A stretch of DNA of 9,167 nt from Chrysiogenales bacterium (GTDB lineage Bacteria; Acidobacteriota; Aminicenantia; UBA2199). The notes beneath the pieces were generated by a model. That model did no database searches. It was not told where the DNA came from and saw nothing but the letters and a program-made list of their open reading frames with translations. Within the stretch, counting starts at the first letter, position 1; the number at the start of each line of letters is the position of its first letter. Both the position numbers and the translations under genes were made by a program. The stretch spans positions 1 through 9,167 of the forward strand of contig SPCN01000075.1 in the NCBI GenBank assembly GCA_004525465.1, read 5' to 3'. This document shows positions 1 through 6,038 of this stretch, piece after piece.

Positions 1-2128
1 CACCGGGGGACGACTGGCCGAGATCTTCGGTGAGCGGGCAATCGGGATGGACCTGCTGCAGCGCCGCCTGGGCATGACCTGGGGCGCCGAAAATTTCCTC
101 AAGGGGCTCAAACACAACGCGGCCATGCGCCGGCTCATCGACGCCTACAGCCAGGGGGTCAACGCCTTCATCGGTTCGCTGCGTCCATCCGATTATCCCC
201 TGGAGTACAAAATCCTCGATTATGCACCCGAGACCTGGACGACATTCGACAGCGCGCTTATTCTGAAATACATGGCCTGGTACCTGAGCGGCGGGGGGAA
301 CGACCTGGACATGACCAGGTCGCGGGCGGTGCTCGGCGCTGCTGAAACGGACAAGCTTTTTCCCTTCCAGGCACCGTTCCAGGACCCGGTGATCCCGGTC
401 GGAACGGCATGGGATTTTGCGCTGCCGGCAGTCCCGATAACCTCTGACCGATCCATGGAAACGGGAATGCCGCCGGGAAGAAAGCGGGGTGATGCCGGCG
501 ATCCCTTTGACGAACCGATCGGCAGCAACAACTGGGCCGTTTCGGGGAAAAAGACGAAAAGTGGTTTCCCCATTCTGTGCGGCGATCCGCACCTCCAGCT
601 CACCTTGCCGGCGATCTGGTACGAGATCCAGTTGTCGGCCCCCGGGATCAACGTCGGCGGCGTCTCGCTGCCGGGAACGCCGGGAGTGGTGATCGGCTTC
701 AACGAAGAGATCGCCTGGAGCATGACCAATGCCGGGTCGGACGTACTAGATTTCTACAAGATAAAATTCAGGGATAAAAAGCGCGGCGAATATGCCTGGG
801 GCAACGCCTGGCGGCAAACGACCGTGCGCCGCGAGGAGATCAAGGTCCGCGGCGGCAAAACCGTCATGGAGAAAGTGCTCTACACCCATCTCGGCCCGGT
901 GCCTTTCGCCGAAGGTCGGCCGGAGATGCCCGGCTGGATCCCGGCGGGCGCGGCCATGCGCTGGACCGGGCACGATGGCAGCGGCATCATGGCGGCCCTC
1001 TATCTCCTCAACCATGCCCACGGCTACAGTGACTTTAAAACCGCTGTTGCCAAATTCGATTGCCCGGCCATGAATATCGTGTATGCCGGCAGCGACGGCC
1101 GCATCGCCATCTGGCACAACGGAAAATTTCCCCGGCGCGCCAAGGGCCAGGGGCGCTATCTGCTCGACGGTTCCTCGCCCGCCGCTGCATGGGCGGGCTG
1201 GGTGCCCATGGAGCAGGTGCCGCACCTGGAGGACCCGGTGCGAGGCTTCGTTTCCTCGGCCAACCAGAACCCGACCGATAATGCCTATCCCTATTACCTC
1301 GGCTGGGACTACGGCACTTTCGAACGCGGCGCCCGTATCAACGAAATCCTGGCGGCCGCGCCGCCGCTCTCGCCGCAGGACATGGTCAAAATGCAATGCG
1401 ACGCCCTGAGCCTGCGCGCCCGCACCATCCTGCCCCGCCTGCTCGAACTCTTGCCGAAAGCGGGACTGACGGCAGCAGAGCAGGTGCGGGCCCGGGAACT
1501 CGCCGCCTGGGATTTCGTTTACCGTGCCGACAGCACGGAGCCGACAGTCTTCAATCTCTTCTGGAGCGAACTGTACCGGGCTGTCTGGGACGATGAATTC
1601 ATGGCGCGGAGGATTTTCGCCGCGCCGGCAGCCGATAGAACCATGGAACTCATCCTGCGCGAACCCGACTCGCCCTATTTCGATGACCTGGCCACGCCGG
1701 CAAAAGAATCCCTCAGCGACATTGTCCGTCCGGCCTTCAGTCGGGCTATCGGCCGGCTTGAGGAACAATACGGCGCTTTCGGCCCCGCCTGGCGCTGGGG
1801 CCGGGCCAACCCGGTGACCATTCGTCATCTCGGTCGCGTGCCGGGTTTGGGCGCAGCGCCTCTGGCGGTGAGCGGCGGCCGCGGCATCATCAACGCCGCC
1901 TCGGCAGCAAATGGTCCCTCCTGGCGCATGGTGGTGGAGCTGGGCCCGGCGGTCCGGGCTTGGGGAATCCTCCCCGGTGGCGCCTCGGGCAATCCCGGTT
2001 CGCGCTTTTACGATGACGGTATACGCGATTGGGTGGCCGGGAAAGCGTACGAGTTGTTGTTCCTGAAAACGGCCGGCCAGAACCATGCCCGCATCAGCGG
2101 CCGCACGGAGATCGGAGGCAGCAAATGA
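1..2128 (+). CDS. Penicillin acylase family N-terminal nucleophile (Ntn) hydrolase, 5'-truncated
   Basis: The enzyme hydrolyses an amide bond of an acylated substrate in the periplasm; natural substrates in this family include beta-lactams, acyl-homoserine lactones and acylated peptides, and this sequence does not decide between them. The frame is open to the left edge (first whole codon at base 2), and residues before the first ATG at 47 (GRLAEIFGERA) match the family, so 47 is internal and roughly 80-120 N-terminal residues, including any signal peptide, are missing. The alpha/beta processing site is G|SNNWAV; the nucleophile Ser (bases 524-526) becomes residue 1 of the beta chain. GDPHLQ places His at beta-23, as in cephalosporin acylase and PvdQ rather than Gln as in penicillin G acylase. 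SSANQNP places an Asn near beta-247, the usual oxyanion-hole Asn. The C-terminal SGNPGSRFYDDGIRDWVAGK is typical of the family. No frameshift or missing catalytic residue is seen. The stop overlaps the next start. Confidence 0.95.
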   Translation, partial: TGGRLAEIFGERAIGMDLLQRRLGMTWGAENFLKGLKHNAAMRRLIDAYSQGVNAFIGSLRPSDYPLEYKILDYAPETWTTFDSALILKYMAWYLSGGGNDLDMTRSRAVLGAAETDKLFPFQAPFQDPVIPVGTAWDFALPAVPITSDRSMETGMPPGRKRGDAGDPFDEPIGSNNWAVSGKKTKSGFPILCGDPHLQLTLPAIWYEIQLSAPGINVGGVSLPGTPGVVIGFNEEIAWSMTNAGSDVLDFYKIKFRDKKRGEYAWGNAWRQTTVRREEIKVRGGKTVMEKVLYTHLGPVPFAEGRPEMPGWIPAGAAMRWTGHDGSGIMAALYLLNHAHGYSDFKTAVAKFDCPAMNIVYAGSDGRIAIWHNGKFPRRAKGQGRYLLDGSSPAAAWAGWVPMEQVPHLEDPVRGFVSSANQNPTDNAYPYYLGWDYGTFERGARINEILAAAPPLSPQDMVKMQCDALSLRARTILPRLLELLPKAGLTAAEQVRARELAAWDFVYRADSTEPTVFNLFWSELYRAVWDDEFMARRIFAAPAADRTMELILREPDSPYFDDLATPAKESLSDIVRPAFSRAIGRLEEQYGAFGPAWRWGRANPVTIRHLGRVPGLGAAPLAVSGGRGIINAASAANGPSWRMVVELGPAVRAWGILPGGASGNPGSRFYDDGIRDWVAGKAYELLFLKTAGQNHARISGRTEIGGSK

Positions 2129-2484
2129 TCGTCCTCAGCCAAATAATCCTCATCGTGGTCCTGGAATGGGGGCTGCAGTCCTGGATCTGGGTGGCCCTGG
2201 TGCCCCTGGCCTTCGGGTTGGCAGCTAAGGCCGCGCCGGGGAGGATTGTCGGAAGGGGAGCCGTTGCCGGCGGCCTGAGCTGGTTCGGGGCAAGCCTGTA
2301 TTTATATCTCACCTCCGGCCGCATCATCGCCGACCGCGTTGCCGCCATGTTCGGGCTCGGTCTAAACCGGGGCTGGCTGATGGTCATGGTCGCCGGCCTT
2401 TTGGGTGCGATCGTCGCCGGCTTGGCCGCACTGGCCGGTGCGAGCGTGCGCGCCGCGATCAGAAAGACCGTGGACGCCCGCTAG
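2125..2484 (+). CDS. Small integral membrane protein (119 aa) coupled to the acylase
   Basis: Function unknown. The ATG at 2125 overlaps the acylase stop as ATGA, and GGAGG at 2114-2118 lies 6 nt upstream, so this start is preferred over an in-frame ATG at 2029 inside the acylase. Hydrophobic stretches cover residues 2-34 (interrupted by Glu14, so one or two spans), 44-62 and 84-107. A short basic C-terminus (RAAIRKTVDAR) is likely cytosolic by the positive-inside rule. There is no signal peptidase or lipoprotein site and no enzyme motif. The second half (ADRVAAMFGL, then a Gly/Ala-rich last helix) resembles small predicted membrane proteins of unknown function that I have seen in other bacteria, but I cannot name a family. 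The overlap implies translational coupling and a role linked to the acylase, for example membrane localisation or export of a product; that is inference. Being a real gene is likely because hydrophobicity, Shine-Dalgarno and overlap agree. Confidence 0.75.
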   Translation: MIVLSQIILIVVLEWGLQSWIWVALVPLAFGLAAKAAPGRIVGRGAVAGGLSWFGASLYLYLTSGRIIADRVAAMFGLGLNRGWLMVMVAGLLGAIVAGLAALAGASVRAAIRKTVDAR

Positions 2485-2511
2485 CAATTCTTGGTTAAAG
2501 GGTTCGGCGCC

Positions 2512-2540
2512 TTGATTTTATCCGGGACTTTGCCTACAAT
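2512..2540 (+). promoter_or_regulatory. Sigma70-type promoter for the 599-aa protein
   Basis: A TTGATT -35 box (2512-2517) and a TACAAT -10 box (2535-2540) are separated by exactly 17 bases. The -10 differs from TATAAT at one position and the -35 matches TTGACA at four. Transcription would start near 2547 and give a leader of about 63 nt to the ATG at 2610. The boxes lie in the gap after the membrane-protein stop, so the downstream gene probably has its own transcript. Prediction only. Confidence 0.6.
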
Positions 2541-2546
2541 GTGAAC

Positions 2547-2587
2547 CGGTCCGCCGCCGCGGCCGCAATAAGGGCGGAACCGTTTTT
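2547..2587 (+). terminator. Terminator-like hairpin with T5 in the 5' leader
   Basis: CGGT-CCGCC (2547-2555) pairs with GGCGG-A-ACCG (2573-2582) in nine base pairs with one bulged A (2578), closing a 17-nt loop. TTTTT (2583-2587) follows immediately, the layout of an intrinsic terminator. Because it lies downstream of the predicted promoter and upstream of the start codon, it would sit in the leader of the 599-aa gene and could act as an attenuator. It might instead terminate read-through from the acylase operon. The T-run is short and the loop large, so termination efficiency is uncertain. Confidence 0.4.
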
Positions 2588-2597
2588 GCAAAGTGCC

Positions 2598-2604
2598 AAG
2601 GAGG
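2598..2604 (+). promoter_or_regulatory. Ribosome binding site that fixes the start at 2610
   Basis: AAGGAGG lies 5 nt before the ATG at 2610. The same frame is open from a GTG at 2541, but that codon directly follows the -10 box and lies upstream of the predicted transcription start, so it would not be in the mRNA. The site is part of GTGCCAAGGAG, which recurs exactly at 4481-4491. Confidence 0.8.
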
Positions 2605-2609
2605 TTGTC

Positions 2610-4409
2610 ATGACTTCTTCTTCTCAAGAGAAACGGGACCTGATCGCCCAGTGGGCCTTCGACGCCCGCCCCATCCTGGGGCGCTTCCACATCTGGCTGG
2701 AGAACGTCGAGGTCACCTGGGTGCGCGGCGAGCCGGCCAAGGAATTTACCAGGGAAATCTCGTTCATGGAAGGAAGCATGGAGCGGCTGTTTGCCGTCAC
2801 CGGGGCGGTGACCGCCCTGGGCACCCGCCTTTTCGGCCGCTACGGCGCCGGCAAGGGGCTCGACAAAGACGGCCTTAACCGTGCCAAAAAGGAGGCCGAC
2901 GCCATCTCGGCCTATGCCATGAGCGAGAGCCTGTGGTACCTGTCGCGCCAGCTCCCCGAGAACCATGCCATCATGGTCTGCGTCGGCGAGGGATTGATGC
3001 CCAAGGCCGGGGAGTCCCCGGAAATGGGCTCCAATCCCCAGCTCGGCTTCGGCCGGGTTTACGCCCGGCCGGCCGTGGCCCGCTGGCTCGACCGCAAGGT
3101 GGTGCGGCTGCTCAACCGCAAGGATTACAGCTGGGACGAGTTCTACCGCGACATCAAGACTGCCGGCATAACCATCTGGGGCGCGGCCATTGATACCCTG
3201 GAGAACACTTCGCGCTTCTCCAAGGGGGCCGAGACAGGAGCGATGACCGTCCTGCACCTGTTCGATCAGCCGCTGGCCATCACCCGTCCCTACGAGGGAT
3301 ACATGGGCAATCTCTTCCTGCCGCGCCAGGTTGCCGACCGGGCCGCCGAGGAATCGATCCTCATCTCTTTCCGCACGCCTCGCCAGCAGGTGATGCAGGC
3401 CATCCGCAAGACCTACCCCGATATCACCCCGGAACGCGTCCACATCTGGACCCTGGGCGGCAAGAGCCGCGAGATGCGCATCGGCGACCTGTGGCGCGAA
3501 TGGACCGACCTGGGGGCGCACATCGTCGAGGAAGGCTTTCCCCTGCCGACCGGCATCCCGGCCTTCACCGAATCGGGCACCTATGCCCCGACCTATCACA
3601 TCGGTCCCTATGAACAGGACGGAGCGCGACACCTCTTTTTATGCGACGGCTACGCGGCCTCGGCCGAGGCCATCCAGGCCGCCAGCCTGGCGCCCATGCT
3701 GGGGCTGGCCGCCTATATCTCGACCTTCACCTCGACCTTCGAGGTGCCCTACCACCGTGAGCGCCTGGTGATGGGGCTCGACCCCCAAGCCGGGGATTTT
3801 ACGGCCCGGCTGGGACAAGTGCTTGGCCGCGATGTCGACGCCGCCACCGCCGCCCGTTTTCGGGCCATGATCGAGGATGCAAGCCAGGCAGGCATCCCGG
3901 TGCACAAGCCCTCGGTCGAGGCCGACGATTTCTTTCCCGAGAAGAAGTGGGACGTGCTGGCCGTGTCGGGCTACATGTGTCCCGATCCCTATTCAGGGGC
4001 GCCAGGGGTGGAAGAGGTCGAGCCCGGACTCTACCGCGTGACGGTGCGCCTCGCCGGCTCGCGCGGCGACAAGCGCATAACCTTCACCCTGCGTCTGGGG
4101 GAGACCCTGGAGCAGAGCTGGCTGGTCTTCAACCCTCTGCTCAACCGCTTCATGGGCGGCGAGGACTACGAGCACCGGCCGGTGCGCATCTCCGACTCGG
4201 GGCGCATCCGCAACGAACTGCAGACCCTGTGCTCGGAGGCGCTGGAATTTCCCGAGCAGGACCACATCCGCGTCCACTTCGAGCGCATCCCGCCCGAGGT
4301 GATATCACCCGCCTACCAGGTGAAACTGCTGGAGATCCTGCGCTGGTATAAAAAACACCACCCGCTGTGGTTCGCCTGGCTCGACATCGCCGCCCCGACG
4401 GGCAAGTAG
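2610..4409 (+). CDS. Unrecognised cytosolic protein, 599 aa
   Basis: I do not recognise this family and assign no function. The ATG at 2610 is chosen for its AAGGAGG at 5 nt; the frame could extend to a GTG at 2541 (622 aa). There is no signal peptide and no clear membrane span, so it is probably cytosolic. Stretches with the look of conserved motifs are MVCVGEGLMPKAGESPEMG (residues 122-140), FSKGAETGAMTVLHLFDQP (203-221), TESGTYAPTYHIGPYEQDG (320-338), LCDGYAASAEAI (344-355), SGYMCPDPYSGAPG (453-466) and a Trp-rich C-terminus (WYKKHHPLWFAWLD, 579-592). Residues 467-500 look like paired beta strands (GLYRVTVRL, KRITFTLRL). Charged and aromatic residues are spread along the whole length, as in a folded multi-domain enzyme rather than a structural repeat. 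Codon use is strongly G/C-ending, like the acylase upstream and unlike the genes downstream. It has its own promoter and leader hairpin, so it may be a monocistronic, regulated gene. Confidence 0.85.
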   Translation: MTSSSQEKRDLIAQWAFDARPILGRFHIWLENVEVTWVRGEPAKEFTREISFMEGSMERLFAVTGAVTALGTRLFGRYGAGKGLDKDGLNRAKKEADAISAYAMSESLWYLSRQLPENHAIMVCVGEGLMPKAGESPEMGSNPQLGFGRVYARPAVARWLDRKVVRLLNRKDYSWDEFYRDIKTAGITIWGAAIDTLENTSRFSKGAETGAMTVLHLFDQPLAITRPYEGYMGNLFLPRQVADRAAEESILISFRTPRQQVMQAIRKTYPDITPERVHIWTLGGKSREMRIGDLWREWTDLGAHIVEEGFPLPTGIPAFTESGTYAPTYHIGPYEQDGARHLFLCDGYAASAEAIQAASLAPMLGLAAYISTFTSTFEVPYHRERLVMGLDPQAGDFTARLGQVLGRDVDAATAARFRAMIEDASQAGIPVHKPSVEADDFFPEKKWDVLAVSGYMCPDPYSGAPGVEEVEPGLYRVTVRLAGSRGDKRITFTLRLGETLEQSWLVFNPLLNRFMGGEDYEHRPVRISDSGRIRNELQTLCSEALEFPEQDHIRVHFERIPPEVISPAYQVKLLEILRWYKKHHPLWFAWLDIAAPTGK

Positions 4410-4496
4410 GGGCCATAGATATCCGGCCGCAATAATAACGGTGCCGGCTTAAAAGCGAGGGGTGATTGTTGGAGCACTGGGTGCCAAGGAGATAAT
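4410..4496 (+). promoter_or_regulatory. Leader/intergenic region of the TPR lipoprotein gene
   Basis: This 87-nt gap shares two exact elements with the leader of the preceding gene: CGGCCGCAATAA (4424-4435, also 2560-2571) and GTGCCAAGGAG (4481-4491, also 2593-2603). A weak hairpin, CCGGC (4423-4427) with GCCGG (4443-4447), has no T-run. I find no convincing -35/-10 pair, so it is unclear whether the lipoprotein gene has its own promoter or is read through from the 599-aa gene. Confidence 0.4.
4486..4491 (+). promoter_or_regulatory. Ribosome binding site for the GTG start at 4497
   Basis: AAGGAG is 5 nt before the GTG at 4497. The overlapping ATG at 4495 is followed at once by TGA (ATGTGA), so it cannot start a protein. 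The GTG opens the lipoprotein signal sequence and is therefore the start. Confidence 0.8.
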
Positions 4497-5984
4497 GTGA
4501 ATTCCTTAATCAGGCGATTTTTTCCGCTATGGCTTGTTATTCTTTGCTTCATGGCATCCTGCGCCGGTCCTACGCCCGCTCCGCGGTTCGACGCCGAAGC
4601 AGAACTTTTCTCCCAACTGCGACAGCAAGGTGATGCCGAGTTTGCCAAGATGCATTGGTGCGGCTGGAAAAATGCGGTCGGTTACTACGAGGAAGCCCTT
4701 GCCAAGCGGGACGAAGCGGAGCTGCGCCAACGCTTGTTCACCGCCTATATTCTCCTGTCCCTGCGGGAATCGGAACTGCAGTATCGCAATGATTCCTGGC
4801 TGCTGCTGGCGGAAGGATTACTGCCGCGGGTTCCGCCAGAGCCGTTCGTGGTCTATCTGGCCATGGCCCGGGAAAAAATGCGTAATATCTCGTTGCACCG
4901 AGGCGGCTATTCCCTGTTAGGAGCGCCCGAACTGGAGAAAAAACCGTTGCCCAGGGAGACCGGCCCGGTCTTGTTTAATTATCTGTATTTGCAATTTCTC
5001 CGCCTCATTGCCACTCGCGACACAATCGAAAAATATATTGGGGAGGAAAAAGAATTTCTCAGCTTGCACGGGGATTCAAACCTGGCTGTTTTTATGCGCC
5101 CTTTCACTCCCCAGGAAAAAGATGATAAATTGGCGGCATTTCCCGACTTCGCTGAGATGTATATGCTGCGCGGGGACTGGCACAACTCCGGCAAAAAATA
5201 CCAGGCAGCGCTGGCAGACTATCAGCACGCCGCCGAGAGCATGCCGGTCCTGTACAAGGCCCGCAACGCCATGTCCGCCATCTGCTACTCGCTGGAGGAA
5301 TATGAGCAAGCTCTTCTTCATTTCGGGCAGACCCTGGAGATATTCCCCCTGGAACCGACCGCATTGTTCGGCCGGGCCATCTGCCTGAGCGAACTGCGGC
5401 ATTATGATGAATCCGACCGGGCCTTGCGGGAGATGATCGAGAAGCAGTCCTTTTATCACGGCGAGGCCAATTACTACCTGGCCAAAAACAGTTATTATCG
5501 GAATCGGCCGGAGGAAACCCGTTCCTATATAAAACTGGCCGCTGCCTATATCCCCGACTCAGCGGAGTTGAACATGCTCTCCGGGCTGCTGTACCTGGAC
5601 CGGGGCCAGCCCGGCCCGGCCGCGATCGATTTCCGCAAGGTGCTGGAACAGCAGCCGCAGCATGCCGAGGCCTGGTACTTTCTGGGCCTAGTGGCCCGGC
5701 AGGAAAAAAAATTCCGCGAAGCCCGCGCGCATTTTCAATCCGCCATTGAAAACTTCCGCAGAGAACTGGAGGATTTTGACACCAAACTGGCGGCCATGAA
5801 CAGCGAAGAGGGTTCCGACCCGTACCGGAGGAATTATTTCCTGAAACGACAACGCCAGCGGAGCGCATACGCCCGCGAAGCGATCGAGCGCCTGGCGCCA
5901 TTGCAAAAAACCTTCAGGAAACCGCCGCTGCCGGGCCTGAAGAAATTGCTGGTTGCTTTGGCCGCTCCACCACCGGGGCAATAA
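4497..5984 (+). CDS. TPR-repeat lipoprotein, 495 aa
   Basis: A probable envelope-anchored scaffold. It starts with GTG (see the ribosome binding site). Residues 1-21 are a lipoprotein-type signal: basic NSLIRR, hydrophobic FFPLWLVILCF, then MAS|C with Cys22 as the lipidation site; Met at -3 makes the lipobox slightly atypical. The proline-rich AGPTPAP that follows looks like a tether. Tetratricopeptide-like helical pairs are visible at about 217-250, 255-284, 288-317, 322-351, 355-388 and 389-422, with the best-conserved last pair (AWYFLGLVARQEKKFREARAHF). A divergent repeat may lie at 47-72. The C-terminal 70 residues are basic and helical, ending in a Pro-rich tail. Such proteins hold partners in envelope complexes; no enzyme motif is present. 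The gene lies 54 nt upstream of the histidine kinase, whose sensor is also TPR-like, which suggests that the two proteins work together. Base composition is lower in GC than in the genes upstream. Confidence 0.88.
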   Translation: MNSLIRRFFPLWLVILCFMASCAGPTPAPRFDAEAELFSQLRQQGDAEFAKMHWCGWKNAVGYYEEALAKRDEAELRQRLFTAYILLSLRESELQYRNDSWLLLAEGLLPRVPPEPFVVYLAMAREKMRNISLHRGGYSLLGAPELEKKPLPRETGPVLFNYLYLQFLRLIATRDTIEKYIGEEKEFLSLHGDSNLAVFMRPFTPQEKDDKLAAFPDFAEMYMLRGDWHNSGKKYQAALADYQHAAESMPVLYKARNAMSAICYSLEEYEQALLHFGQTLEIFPLEPTALFGRAICLSELRHYDESDRALREMIEKQSFYHGEANYYLAKNSYYRNRPEETRSYIKLAAAYIPDSAELNMLSGLLYLDRGQPGPAAIDFRKVLEQQPQHAEAWYFLGLVARQEKKFREARAHFQSAIENFRRELEDFDTKLAAMNSEEGSDPYRRNYFLKRQRQRSAYAREAIERLAPLQKTFRKPPLPGLKKLLVALAAPPPGQ

Positions 5985-6003
5985 GTCCGGAGGGAGTGAG
6001 CGC

Positions 6004-6032
6004 TGGCCAATGGCCGGGCCGCATGCTACAAT
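6004..6032 (+). promoter_or_regulatory. Candidate extended -10 promoter for the histidine kinase
   Basis: TGGCCA (6004-6009; four of six bases of TTGACA), a 17-base spacer, then TACAAT (6027-6032) preceded by TG-C, an extended -10. The shared core CTACAAT is the same as in the promoter at 2535. The expected start of transcription, six to seven bases downstream, falls on the ATG at 6039, so the mRNA would be leaderless. It would give the kinase and regulator a transcript independent of the lipoprotein. Confidence 0.4.
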
Positions 6033-6038
6033 CGCAAT

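Noticed and set aside
746..2086. Long open frame on the - strand (446 codons) opposite the acylase
   Set aside because: It lies wholly inside the acylase gene, whose family motifs are unmistakable. The antisense translation shows no recognisable motif and is a typical GC-rich shadow.
2500..2520. Possible terminator after the membrane-protein gene (AAGG...CCTT followed by a T-rich stretch)
   Set aside because: The stem is only 4 bp and the T-rich stretch overlaps the predicted -35 box; too weak to call.
2541..2609. Upstream extension of the 599-aa protein to GTG 2541
   Set aside because: The GTG abuts the -10 box, so it would precede the transcription start. The ATG at 2610 has an ideal AAGGAGG.
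2481..3632. Long open frame on the - strand (383 codons) opposite the 599-aa gene
   Set aside because: The + strand gene has a promoter, a strong Shine-Dalgarno site and continuous folded-protein-like composition. The antisense frame has none of these and spans its promoter.
5104..5901. Open frame on the - strand opposite the TPR lipoprotein
   Set aside because: It is Arg/Pro/Ser-rich low-complexity shadow sequence without motifs, fully inside a clear TPR gene.
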